In this document: in pieces, positions 16,573-25,200 of the stretch
Position numbering within the stretch: the stretch's first letter is position 1
Layout: every line of letters begins with the position of its first letter
Source: Phycisphaeraceae bacterium
Lineage (GTDB): Bacteria; Planctomycetota; Phycisphaerae; Phycisphaerales; UBA1924
Assembly: GCA_019636675.1 (NCBI GenBank)
Contig: JAHBXC010000001.1
Span: 682,001 to 746,000, forward strand
Length of the DNA stretch: 64,000 nucleotides
Direction: 5' to 3'
Position numbers and translations under genes: made by a program
Notes under the pieces: generated by a model
Databases searched by the model: none
Told to the model about the DNA's origin: nothing
The model's input: only the letters and a program-made list of their open reading frames with translations

Positions 16573-19353
16573 ATGCAATTCAAGCTACCCGGAAAACACA
16601 AACGAGCGACAATGGAAGACTTTACAGCACATTCCCACCTGAATAAGGCGCTGATCGAGTGCCTACAAGAGTGGCAAATCGAGTCCCTGACCGACATTCA
16701 GAAGCGGGCCATCGATGCGGATGTACCATTGGGCACGAGTGCCATTGTCTGTGCTCCAACATCCTCGGGAAAGACGCTGATTGGCGAGCTCGCGCTGGCC
16801 AATGCACTCAGCAATGGTCGCGACGCGGTGTATTTGGTATCGCATAAGGCACTCGCAGATCAGAAGTTCTTAGATTTCACCGATCGGTTTTCGACCGCTC
16901 GTTGGAGTTCCTCCGTCACCGTTGGCATCAGTACCGGCGACAGGGAGGAAGGTGATGTCAACTGCCGCTTGCTGATCTCGACCTACGAGAAGGCCCTTGG
17001 CTTGATTCTCGCCGGTCGCCTGAAATTGTCCAATTCGGTCGTCATCGCCGATGAGCTTCAGATTCTTGGCGAAGACGGACGAGGTGCCGCCGTTGAGACG
17101 CTGTGCGCGCTTCTCCGCCAGCGAATGCTGCACCAGTTCGTGGGCCTTACCGCAACGGTGGAAAATCCTGAAGATCTTGCAGCATGGATGAACTGTACTA
17201 CGGTCCGAAGCGCAAGGCGCGATGTGGATTTGCTTCAGACGATTCATTACGACGGGGCGCGTTACACGGTGCGGTTCGGACAAGAGGACGGAGAATCGAC
17301 TACAGGCGGGCGAGCGAGCACTGATTTGTTCGATGTGGTTCGACAGACGATAAAGGACGGCCTGGGGCCGGTGCTCGTTTTCACCGAGACGCGGCGCGAG
17401 GCCTCTGATTACGCCAGCGTGTACTGCAAGCAGTGCCAGCGTGCCGCTCACGGGATGGAATTGTCAAAGCAGCTCGAGCTCTTCTCGGAGCCGACGGAAT
17501 CCTCATCGCTACTGCGCTCCCACGCGGAACGACTCGTGACCTTTCATTCCGCTGACCTGACACGTGACGAGAGGTTGGTAATTGAGTCGGGTTTTAAGCG
17601 AGGTAGCTTTCAAGTCTGCTTCGCAACATCGACACTCGCGGCTGGCGTGAACTTTCCTTTCCGCACTGTTATCTTCGCAAAGTTGACCTACGAGTACGGC
17701 GAGCGACAAGGGAAGATGCTCACGCGATCCGATTATCGCAATATGTCCGGGCGAGCGGGACGCCTCGGCCACCATGACGACGGTCGCGTCCTGCTCATGC
17801 CAAGGAACAAAGCGGAGCTTCAGCACGCCAACCAACTCGTCTCGCCAGAAAACGACCGTGTCGACTCTACACTCGTGACGCTCAGCATGCGTCGCACGGT
17901 GCTTTCCTTGGTGGCAGCGCGAGCGATCACTTCCAAGGATGAACTGAAAACATTCTTTGAGAACACATTCTACTGGCATCAGACGCTTGAAAATAATCCA
18001 AAACTGCTTGACGCAATCATCGCCAAGGCATCGCAAGCGATTGACTGGCTCTTGGACAACCGTTTCATCGAAGAAAGTCACGCAACCCTCCTGGCGACCC
18101 CCTTGGGCAAGTCCACTTCACTGGCCGGTCTGTTGCCGGAAACTGCTAAGCAATTCGTTGATCTCTTGGCACAGAAGGCGCATGAACTGCAAGACTCTTT
18201 TTCGATCCACGAGATGGCGTTGATCCATTGGGCCGCAACTTGTCCCGAATTCATCGGCGAAAGACCTTCTCGGTTCTTGCCCTACCCATCGGGTCAGATG
18301 AAGCCTGAATCGTCCGTGTTCATGCAGAGGGTTCCGCACCTAACCGCTTGGGACAGAACGGACGAGAGAACGACTCGCTGCATCCATGCGATGAGCTTGT
18401 TCATCCAAGGCGAAGCGGAGCGAAAGATTCGATTCGCCACGGGAGTATCGTCCGGCAATCTTCATCGGCTCTCGATTGATCTGAGCTGGGTCATGGAGGG
18501 ATTGAGTTGTATTTCTGGCGCTTCCGACCTCGGATGCCCGCAGTCTCTGACGAACCAACTGAGTATGCTGTCTCGCCGAATCCGCTGGGGAATTCCCGTC
18601 GAGGCTTTGGATGTGCTGCGAATCGCGAATCGTCACAATGTTCCTGGATTCGGGCGGCAGCGCGTCATGGCACTGATTGCCAACGGCTTGGTGACGGTGA
18701 TGGATGTGCTCACGGCAGATACGGGCCAATTAATAAAATTGCTGAGTGGGGATCAACGCACGAAAGCTCTCGTTGCCGCGCTCTCCGACAGCTTCGATGG
18801 CGGTGCCGCTGCGTTCCAGCGACTGCATCTTCAGTTGGGTCGTGAGCTAGGAATCGAAGCGAAGGTGGCTGCGTGCTATCAGACCCTCGGGACTGAGTAT
18901 GAAAACGCCGTCTATGAACTCCTGAAAGAAGAGCTCCAATGGGCGGTGGATGTGCTGGACGACGGCATGCGCCAGAATGTTCCCGACCTGCAGCTCGTTC
19001 TTGGCGAAACGGAACTCTTGATCGAGTGCAAGTCGGTCACCAAGATGCCACCGCTCATCGCCAAAGAGGAAGCATTCTCCGTGCTTCAAAAGGCGTCAGA
19101 CTTCTCCCAGTGCATGAAGCGAGTCACGCTCGGTAAACCGGATTTTGATGAGCACTCGAAGAACAAGGCCGCTGCGTCTCCCACCATCACTCTCGTTTCG
19201 CACGGCGTGTTCATGGAAGGACTAATGCGAGTGCTCACCGGCCGTCTTTCAGCCGGTGACTTCGTGCAATGGCTGGCCGAACCTGGAGTCACGGACCTGG
19301 GCCGGCTCCCCGGCACGCCAACCTATGCAGACCCGTATCCGCCGAAGCAATAG
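16573..19353 (+). CDS. Ski2-like superfamily 2 helicase fused to a PD-(D/E)XK nuclease domain; putative defence protein
   Basis: 926 residues if the first ATG is used; ATG at 16612 (MEDFTAHSHLN) is equally possible, neither has a good RBS. Helicase: motif I APTSSGKT (Lys67), motif II as DELQ (160-163), motif III TAT, motif V TSTLAAGVNFP, motif VI SGRAGR (392-397). A winged-helix-like middle is followed by a helix-hairpin-helix-like NVPGFGRQRVMALIANGL near residue 690. The C-terminus has Glu777, PDLQ with Asp805 and ECK with Glu818/Lys820, spaced as in restriction-type nucleases. Base composition is clearly lower in G+C (about 53% by eye) with codons unlike its neighbours, and tRNA-Ala follows: signs of transfer. 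Reminiscent of helicase+nuclease defence systems such as Hachiman, but in one polypeptide; function is inference. Confidence 0.85.
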   Translation: MQFKLPGKHKRATMEDFTAHSHLNKALIECLQEWQIESLTDIQKRAIDADVPLGTSAIVCAPTSSGKTLIGELALANALSNGRDAVYLVSHKALADQKFLDFTDRFSTARWSSSVTVGISTGDREEGDVNCRLLISTYEKALGLILAGRLKLSNSVVIADELQILGEDGRGAAVETLCALLRQRMLHQFVGLTATVENPEDLAAWMNCTTVRSARRDVDLLQTIHYDGARYTVRFGQEDGESTTGGRASTDLFDVVRQTIKDGLGPVLVFTETRREASDYASVYCKQCQRAAHGMELSKQLELFSEPTESSSLLRSHAERLVTFHSADLTRDERLVIESGFKRGSFQVCFATSTLAAGVNFPFRTVIFAKLTYEYGERQGKMLTRSDYRNMSGRAGRLGHHDDGRVLLMPRNKAELQHANQLVSPENDRVDSTLVTLSMRRTVLSLVAARAITSKDELKTFFENTFYWHQTLENNPKLLDAIIAKASQAIDWLLDNRFIEESHATLLATPLGKSTSLAGLLPETAKQFVDLLAQKAHELQDSFSIHEMALIHWAATCPEFIGERPSRFLPYPSGQMKPESSVFMQRVPHLTAWDRTDERTTRCIHAMSLFIQGEAERKIRFATGVSSGNLHRLSIDLSWVMEGLSCISGASDLGCPQSLTNQLSMLSRRIRWGIPVEALDVLRIANRHNVPGFGRQRVMALIANGLVTVMDVLTADTGQLIKLLSGDQRTKALVAALSDSFDGGAAAFQRLHLQLGRELGIEAKVAACYQTLGTEYENAVYELLKEELQWAVDVLDDGMRQNVPDLQLVLGETELLIECKSVTKMPPLIAKEEAFSVLQKASDFSQCMKRVTLGKPDFDEHSKNKAAASPTITLVSHGVFMEGLMRVLTGRLSAGDFVQWLAEPGVTDLGRLPGTPTYADPYPPKQ

Positions 19354-19482
19354 TACATCTGAGTGGTCGGCGGCTCACTCCGTATGGTAGAGCTGTCATA
19401 AACGGTCGAAGGGCGTCTCGGTGCTCACTCAAAGCAATTCATATGCGAAGAAATGTGATCCGTGAGACTTCCGCCATGAAAG

Positions 19483-19515
19483 CGAGGTCACGGGATTCGA
19501 GCCCTCAGGACCCTC
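19483..19515 (+). other. tRNA T-arm-like fragment, possible integration scar
   Basis: GCGAGGTCACGGGATTCGAG then CCCTCAGG resembles the variable region and T-arm of a tRNA but has no matching acceptor or anticodon arms. It lies between the foreign helicase-nuclease gene and tRNA-Ala. The rest of 19354-19637 shows no gene; composition switches back to high GC near 19500. Confidence 0.25.
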
Positions 19516-19637
19516 GGATCCCTCACTCTTCCTACCCCCTTTGCCCCCGCCCCCCCGCCGGGATATCGTCCGTCCCCGCCGACGGGGAAGGCCGCCAGCG
19601 ACCCCCCAAGGGCGCCCGGCCGACAACCAGAACGCTT

Positions 19638-19710
19638 GGGGCGGTAGCTCAATTGGGAGAGCGCCTCGGTCGCATCGAGGAGGTTGTGAGTTCGACCCTC
19701 ATCCGCTCCA
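19638..19710 (+). tRNA. tRNA-Ala (anticodon CGC)
   Basis: 73 nt, CCA not encoded. Acceptor GGGGCGG pairs CCGCTCC with the G3-U70 pair that defines alanine tRNAs. D-arm TAGCTCAATTGGGAGAGC, anticodon stem CCTCG/CGAGG with loop GTCGCAT (CGC at positions 34-36), T-loop TTCGACC. Confidence 0.95.
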
Positions 19711-19796
19711 CTTGCCCAAGCACGCCGCGGTTCCCCACGGACCCGCGGCGTCGTTGTTTTTGAGGGCTAACCCCTGCACCCCGGGCACGCCCGCCG

Positions 19797-19802
19797 TACC
19801 CT
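19797..19802 (+). promoter_or_regulatory. -10 box predicting a leaderless mutS mRNA
   Basis: TACCCT ends 7 nt before the mutS ATG; same hexamer and spacing as crcB. No Shine-Dalgarno sequence. Confidence 0.4.
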
Positions 19803-19809
19803 GTGCGAA

Positions 19810-22800
19810 ATGCCGGGCTCGACCCACGACATCACGCCCGCCCTCCCCCTCGTCGCCGACGACAGCGACCTCGCGCCAGCCCCCGGAAGCCCCGGAAGGG
19901 CCCCCGCGGCGTCGGGAACGCCCGACAGCAAGCCCAAGCCGAAGAACGACCCCCGCGACCCCCGCGACCCCCGGGGGACGCCGGCGATGCGCCAGTACTA
20001 CGCCTTCAAGGAGCGGCACCCCGACTGCGTGCTCTTCTTCCGGATGGGCGACTTCTACGAGATGTTCGACGACGACGCGATCACGGCACACAAGGCCCTG
20101 GGGATCACGCTGACCGAGCGCACCGCCGGCGTGCCCATGGCGGGCGTGCCCTACCACAGCGTCGAGGGCTACCTCAAGCGGATGCTCGAGAAGGGCCACC
20201 GCGTCGCCGTCTGCGAGCAGATCCAGGACCCCAAAGAGGCCAAGGGCGTCGTGGAGCGCGCCGTCGCGCGCGTCCTCACCCCGGGCACCGTCGTCGACGA
20301 CGCGCTCCTCGACGACGCGGCCCACTGCAACCTCGCCTCGGTCTGCTTCCTCGAAGCCGGCGAGTCCCCCGAGGCGCGCATCGCGTGCGCGATCGTGGAA
20401 CTGTCGACCGGGAAGTTCACGCTCTTCGACTGCCGCGCCGCGGAACTCGCCGACGAACTGGCGGCCCGCAGCGTGACCGAACTGCTCTACGCCGACACCG
20501 CCGACGGCGCCGCCCCCCCTCGTGTCGAGCGGCTCTGCGCGCAACTGGGCGTCTCGCGCACGCCCCGCCCGGCGTGGCAGTTCCGCGCCTCCGACGCGCA
20601 CGAGGCGCTGACCCGCGCCTTCCGCGTGCGCTCCCTCGCCGGCTTCGGCCTGCCGGACGACGACCGCGCGATCCCCGCCGCCGGCGCGATCGCGCACTAC
20701 CTCGCCGAAACCCAACTCCCCGGCGACACGGCGGCCAAGGGTCGCTCGCTCTCGCACCTGCAGCCCCCTCGGCGCGACGACGCGGGCGACGCGCTGCGCA
20801 TCGACGCCGCCTCGCTGCGCTCGCTCGAGGTCGAGCGCACGATCCGAGCGGGGCAGGTCGGGCACTCGCTGCTGGGCGTGTTCCTCGAGGGAGGCGCCTG
20901 CCGCACGCCGATGGGCAAGCGCCTGCTGCGCGACTGGCTCTGCCGCCCGCTGGCGAGGCGGGGTTTGATCGAGTCGCGCCACGCGCGGGTCGGCGCCCTC
21001 GTCGAAGACCGGCGCGTGGCGCGCGAACTGGCGGACTCGCTGGGGAAGATCCAGGACATCGCGCGCATCGCGGGTCGCGTGTCGCTGCAGCGCGCGACGC
21101 CGCGCGACATCGTGGCGCTGGGGCGTTCGCTGAGCGTGATCGACGCGCTGCGCGACGCGCTGGACAACGCGCCCTCGTTCAAGGACACCCGGGCCGCGAT
21201 CGAGGAGTGCCGCGACGCGCTGTCGCCGCTCTCGCGGGCGATCCTGGAGCGATGCGTCGAGTCTCCCCCCCACCACCTGCGCGAGGGCGGGCTGTTCAAA
21301 GGGGGCGTGGACGCGGAACTGGACGAGTGCCGCGGGCTGGAGCGCGACGCGACGACCTGGCTGGCGAAGTACCAGAGCGAACTGATCGCGCGCCACGACC
21401 TGCCCGCGCTGCGCGTGTCGTTCAACAAGATCTTCGGGTACTACATCGAGTTGCCCAAGGGCCAGGCCCGCCGTGCGCCCGACGAGTTCTCGCGCAAGCA
21501 GACGCTCAAGAACGCGGAGCGCTACACCACGCCCGAACTGAAGGAGTTCGAGGACAAGGTGCTGTCGGCGCGCGACCGCGCCATCGCGCGCGAGCAACTT
21601 TTGTTCGACGGGCTGTGCGAGCGGATCAACCAGCGCGCCCACGAGATCGCGCGGTTCGCCGACCTGGCCGCCGAACTCGATGCACTGGGCTGCTTCGCCG
21701 AGAAGGCGGCGCGCCGCTCGTGGGTGCGCCCCGAGATGCGCGACGAGCCCACGCTCGACATCGCGCAAGGGCGCCACCCGGTGCTCGAATCGACGCTCGG
21801 GCAGGACTTCGTGCCCAACGATGTCGCGCTCGCGACGGGCGAGCAGCCCGCGTCGCTCGCGCTGATCACGGGCCCGAACATGGCGGGCAAGAGCACCTAC
21901 ATCCGCCAGGTCGCGCTGATCGCGCTGCTGGCGCACGCCGGCTCGTTCGTCCCGGCGGAGCGCGCCGTGATCGGCGTGTGCGACCGCGTCTTCACGCGCG
22001 TCGGCGCCGACGACGCGATCCACGCCGGCCAGTCGACCTTCATGGTCGAGATGACCGAGACCGCCAACATCCTGCACAACGCCACGGCGCGCTCCCTCGT
22101 CATCCTCGACGAGATCGGGCGCGGCACATCGACCCTCGACGGGCTCTCGCTGGCGTGGGCGATCGCGGAAAGACTGGCAGCAGGGAGTGGGGAGCAGGCA
22201 GCAGGAAAGAGCGCCGCGAAGTCGGGTGAGGGGAGTCGGCGGAAGTCGGACCCCTCACCCCAACCCTCTCCCCAAAGGGGAGAGGGGGCCGGAGGGGGAG
22301 CCGGAGGCGAACTTGCACCCCCTCCCGCTCGCGGGAGGGGGCAGGGGGAGGGCCTCGTACTTCCCCCCTCCCGCTCGCGGGAGGGGTTGGGGGAGGGTCT
22401 TCCTCTTCCCGCGCGCGGCCCGCGCACGCTGTTCGCGACGCACTACCACGAACTCACGCAACTCGAGGAGCAGCTCAGCGGGCGCGTGACGAACCTGCAT
22501 GTCGCGGTGCGCGAGTGGAAGGACGAGATCGTGTTCCTCCATCGCATCCTGCCCGGGCGCACCGATCGTTCCTACGGCGTGCATGTCGCGCGCCTCGCCG
22601 GGCTGCCGGCCGATGTCGTCGCCCGCGCTCGCCAACTGCTCGAATCGCTCGCCGTCTCGCACGAGGGCCCCGCCGCCGCGCCCCCGCCCCCGGCGCCGGC
22701 CCCCTCGGCGCGACCCGAGCCGCGCCCCCAGCTCGCGCTGTTCCGCGAGTACGAGCCCCACCCGGCGATCGAGCGTCTCCGGGCCCTCGACCTCAACACG

Positions 22801-22866
22801 CTCACCCCCCTGCAGGCGTTCGACGCCCTGCGCGCTCTGGCCGACCTGTCGCGCGACGACGGGTAA
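19810..22866 (+). CDS. mutS: DNA mismatch repair protein MutS with in-frame repeat insertion
   Basis: 1018 residues against the usual 850-900. Mismatch-binding domain with the FxE motif in FFRMGDFYEMFDDDA (after a 55-residue disordered Pro/Lys-rich N-terminus), clamp and lever domains, then ATPase: Walker A TGPNMAGKST, Walker B DEIGRGTSTLDG. Between SLAWAIAERLAA and RTLFATHYHEL, where other MutS proteins have about 5 residues, there are about 80 low-complexity residues (PQPSPQRGEG, PPPARGRG and similar) encoded by palindromic intergenic-type repeats. The frame is kept and all later motifs (FATHYHEL, YGVHVARLAG) are intact, so the protein may still work. Disordered linkers also occur near the C-terminus. 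A lipoprotein gene follows. Confidence 0.95.
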   Translation: MPGSTHDITPALPLVADDSDLAPAPGSPGRAPAASGTPDSKPKPKNDPRDPRDPRGTPAMRQYYAFKERHPDCVLFFRMGDFYEMFDDDAITAHKALGITLTERTAGVPMAGVPYHSVEGYLKRMLEKGHRVAVCEQIQDPKEAKGVVERAVARVLTPGTVVDDALLDDAAHCNLASVCFLEAGESPEARIACAIVELSTGKFTLFDCRAAELADELAARSVTELLYADTADGAAPPRVERLCAQLGVSRTPRPAWQFRASDAHEALTRAFRVRSLAGFGLPDDDRAIPAAGAIAHYLAETQLPGDTAAKGRSLSHLQPPRRDDAGDALRIDAASLRSLEVERTIRAGQVGHSLLGVFLEGGACRTPMGKRLLRDWLCRPLARRGLIESRHARVGALVEDRRVARELADSLGKIQDIARIAGRVSLQRATPRDIVALGRSLSVIDALRDALDNAPSFKDTRAAIEECRDALSPLSRAILERCVESPPHHLREGGLFKGGVDAELDECRGLERDATTWLAKYQSELIARHDLPALRVSFNKIFGYYIELPKGQARRAPDEFSRKQTLKNAERYTTPELKEFEDKVLSARDRAIAREQLLFDGLCERINQRAHEIARFADLAAELDALGCFAEKAARRSWVRPEMRDEPTLDIAQGRHPVLESTLGQDFVPNDVALATGEQPASLALITGPNMAGKSTYIRQVALIALLAHAGSFVPAERAVIGVCDRVFTRVGADDAIHAGQSTFMVEMTETANILHNATARSLVILDEIGRGTSTLDGLSLAWAIAERLAAGSGEQAAGKSAAKSGEGSRRKSDPSPQPSPQRGEGAGGGAGGELAPPPARGRGQGEGLVLPPSRSREGLGEGLPLPARGPRTLFATHYHELTQLEEQLSGRVTNLHVAVREWKDEIVFLHRILPGRTDRSYGVHVARLAGLPADVVARARQLLESLAVSHEGPAAAPPPPAPAPSARPEPRPQLALFREYEPHPAIERLRALDLNTLTPLQAFDALRALADLSRDDG
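22180..22420. repeat. Cluster of palindromic repeats inserted inside mutS
   Basis: Contains CCTCTCCCC AAA GGGGAGAGG (around 22264-22287) and two CCTCCCGCTCGCGGGAGG units (about 22312-22355 and 22360-22402). The last matches the intergenic copy at 7483-7525 at 41 of 43 positions. Confidence 0.85.
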
Positions 22867-22889
22867 CCACCCGCTCCCGTTCTGTTCGG

Positions 22890-22895
22890 TACACT
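22890..22895 (+). promoter_or_regulatory. -10 box predicting a leaderless mRNA
   Basis: TACACT ends 7 nt before the lipoprotein ATG at 22903; the intervening bases are C-rich with no Shine-Dalgarno sequence. Confidence 0.4.
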
Positions 22896-22902
22896 CCCCC
22901 CG

Positions 22903-23124
22903 ATGAACCGCCGACGCGTCAGACTGCTCTGCTGGCTCTCGCTGCCCCTGCTCGCGGCCGGGGCGTCGTCGGGCTGCGGCAAGGCGCTGTTCTCGCCCAG
23001 CGAGTACCGGACGCAGTTCGACCGCTTCGACGCGACGCGAGGCCAGTTCGCCGAGCAGTACGTGGAAGACGCGTACGGGCGTCGCCGCCCGAACCTGCGA
23101 GGGCGCCTGGCGCCGCGCGACTGA
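22903..23124 (+). CDS. Small lipoprotein, function unknown
   Basis: 73 residues. Basic N-terminus MNRRRVRLL, hydrophobic core and a lipobox-like ASSGC around residue 25; the mature part is about 48 residues, charged, with the aromatic/acidic stretch EYRTQFDRFDATRGQF and an Arg-rich end. No family recognised. It follows mutS by 36 bp but probably has its own promoter. Confidence 0.7.
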   Translation: MNRRRVRLLCWLSLPLLAAGASSGCGKALFSPSEYRTQFDRFDATRGQFAEQYVEDAYGRRRPNLRGRLAPRD

Positions 23125-23353
23125 CGGTCCCGCACGGGTTATCCACCGGTTGTCGACAGGTCCGATAGACCCGGTTGCGTCTGGCCGCCTCCCCGAACCC
23201 TCGTGCGCGCCCCTTCTTGCGCCGCTTCACGCGCGAACTTCGACAGAATTCGCAAGAAAGCCCACTCGCAGCGCCGATTCTGCTTGGGTGAGCGTGTATC
23301 TTCCTCGGGACGATCACGCCCACGAGAGCATCCACGCAGGACGCGAGAACGCG

Positions 23354-24055
23354 ATGCCCGACACCATGCAGGCGACCAGCAACCCACACGACGAGAACCG
23401 CTCCGGGCTCCTTGCCGCGGCGAAAGGGTTGTCTCGTACGCAGGTCGTCTGGGCGTCGCTGCTGGCGGCGATGACCGTCTTCGGAGGGCTGCTCCTCGCG
23501 ATCGACACCCCCCGCTCGTCGGGCGTCCCGGGGATCGCGCTGGCCGCGTCCGTCCCCGCCGCCGGCGCACCGGCGATCGAGGCGATCTTCCAGACCGCCG
23601 CCCCGCTGCAGCGCGACCGCTGGCTGCGCGTGGTGATTCACCACTCCGGGTCCGCGTTCGGCTCGGCCGACACCATCGCCGCCGAGCATGCCGCTCGCGG
23701 CCTGCAGGGGCTCGGGTACCACTTCGTCATCGGGAACGGGCAGGGCTCGCGTGACGGCGAGCTCTTCGTCGGCGCACGCTGGCTCGACCAGCTCCCCGGC
23801 GCCCACGTCGCCGGGCCCGAGGCCGCCTGGAACAACCAGCACGCGATCGGCATCTGCCTCGTGGGCGACGGCGACCGGCGCGGGTTCACCCCCGCCCAGC
23901 TCGCGCGCCTCACCGAGCTGGTCACCACGCTCAGCCGCCAGCTGGGCATCCCCGAAAACCAGGTCGTCCTGCATCGCGACCTCGCGCCCACCTCCAGCCC
24001 CGGGCGCATGTTCCCCGAGGCCTCGCTCCGCGAGCGCCTCGTCGCCTTCCGGTGA
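23354..24055 (+). CDS. Membrane-anchored PGRP/amidase-2 fold protein lacking the zinc cysteine
   Basis: 233 residues. Start 23354 gives a short cytoplasmic tail, one membrane helix (VVWASLLAAMTVFGGLLLAI) and an extracytoplasmic N-acetylmuramoyl-L-alanine amidase (type 2 / peptidoglycan recognition) domain. Seen: VVIHHSGS with the first zinc His, LGYHFVIG, and a second His in LHRDLAPTSSPG. Active enzymes have CPG (or DPG) in this last motif; here it is SPG, and the usual Lys two residues before is Thr. In animal PGRPs that Cys-to-Ser change marks receptor-type, non-hydrolysing members. Role here, binding or weak hydrolysis of muropeptides, is inference. In-frame sequence upstream to 23150 lacks a plausible start. 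Confidence 0.82.
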   Translation: MPDTMQATSNPHDENRSGLLAAAKGLSRTQVVWASLLAAMTVFGGLLLAIDTPRSSGVPGIALAASVPAAGAPAIEAIFQTAAPLQRDRWLRVVIHHSGSAFGSADTIAAEHAARGLQGLGYHFVIGNGQGSRDGELFVGARWLDQLPGAHVAGPEAAWNNQHAIGICLVGDGDRRGFTPAQLARLTELVTTLSRQLGIPENQVVLHRDLAPTSSPGRMFPEASLRERLVAFR

Positions 24056-24246
24056 TTCCCCCTGAGCGGGACCGCGAAAAAAACCCTACTGTGTTCTCCC
24101 GGTCGCCTCCGTCCGGCGCACCCTTGCGTACAGTTGGCCGCGCACTGCCCCAAACTGGCGGGTCCCTGTTCTTGTGCGTGAAGTTTGTGTATTTATTCGC
24201 CTCTTGATTTGACCCGACCATCGTTCCCCGCCGAACGGACAACCCT

Positions 24247-25200
24247 GTGACCTCATTCGAGCCAGCTAAACCCGGCACCAAACTCGCGGGATTCAGCGTC
24301 ATCGCCGAGATCGGGCGCGGCGCCGCGTCCGTGGTGTACCTCGTCCAGGACCCCAAGAGCAAGCAGATCTACGCCCTCAAGCAGGTCCAGAAGCACGGCC
24401 CCAAAGACCAGCGGTTCCTCGATCAGGCCGAGTCCGAGTATCAGGTCTCCGTCAAGGTCAAGCACCCGGTCATCCGGAAGATGCACGACATCATCAAGAG
24501 CCGCGCGCTCCTCCAGGTCAAAGAGCTCTTCCTGGTCATGGAGTACGTCGACGGCGTCGCGATCGACAAGCACCCGCCCAAGTCCATCGAGCAGGCCCTC
24601 GCGATCTTCTCGCAGGTCGCGCGCGGGCTCGCCGCGATGCACCGCGCCGGCTACGTCCACGCCGACATGAAGCCCAACAACGTCGTCGTCTGCGACAACG
24701 GCGACATCAAGATCATCGACCTGGGCCAGGCCTGCCCCCTCGGCGCCGTCAAGGAGCGCATCCAGGGCACCCCCGACTACATCGCCCCCGAGCAGGTCCA
24801 CCGGCGCGAGATCACCGAACGCACTGACGTCTACAACCTCGGCGCAACCCTCTACTGGGTCCTCACCGGGAAGAACATCCCCACCGCGATCCCCAAGTCC
24901 GATTCGCTCGTCTCGTCTCTCGACGACAACCTCATCGAGAGGCCCCGGCCGATCCGCGAGGTGGCGCCGCAGGTCCCCGAGCAGCTCGCCGACCTCGTGA
25001 TGCAGTGCGTCGAGGTCAACCCCGCCAATCGCCCTCAGAGCATGGAGGTCGTCGCCGACAAGCTCGATTTCATGCTCGCCAAACTCCGCGCCGAGAAGCA
25101 GCGCCTCAAGGCCGGCTCGGGCGTCGCGATGCAGGCGCTCGCGCGCGAAGGCCACACCACCTTCGGCGCGAACGGCGCCGACGCCGGGTCCACGCAGTGA
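24247..25200 (+). CDS. Eukaryotic-like serine/threonine protein kinase
   Basis: 317 residues, GTG start. Hanks-type kinase with glycine loop IGRGAASVVY, ATP Lys45 in YALKQV, catalytic loop VHADMKPNN (Asp140), metal-binding DLG (Asp158, in place of DFG), GTPDYIAPE and NLGATLYWVLTG. No transmembrane segment, so soluble, unlike many PknB-type kinases; the C-terminal 45 residues are a charged helix then low complexity. It overlaps the next gene by 4 nt (GTGA), giving a coupled kinase-phosphatase pair. Confidence 0.93.
   Translation: MTSFEPAKPGTKLAGFSVIAEIGRGAASVVYLVQDPKSKQIYALKQVQKHGPKDQRFLDQAESEYQVSVKVKHPVIRKMHDIIKSRALLQVKELFLVMEYVDGVAIDKHPPKSIEQALAIFSQVARGLAAMHRAGYVHADMKPNNVVVCDNGDIKIIDLGQACPLGAVKERIQGTPDYIAPEQVHRREITERTDVYNLGATLYWVLTGKNIPTAIPKSDSLVSSLDDNLIERPRPIREVAPQVPEQLADLVMQCVEVNPANRPQSMEVVADKLDFMLAKLRAEKQRLKAGSGVAMQALAREGHTTFGANGADAGSTQ

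Noticed and set aside
23150..23353. N-terminal extension of the PGRP-like gene
   Set aside because: No RBS, poor composition and it would bury the membrane anchor; the start at 23354 is better.
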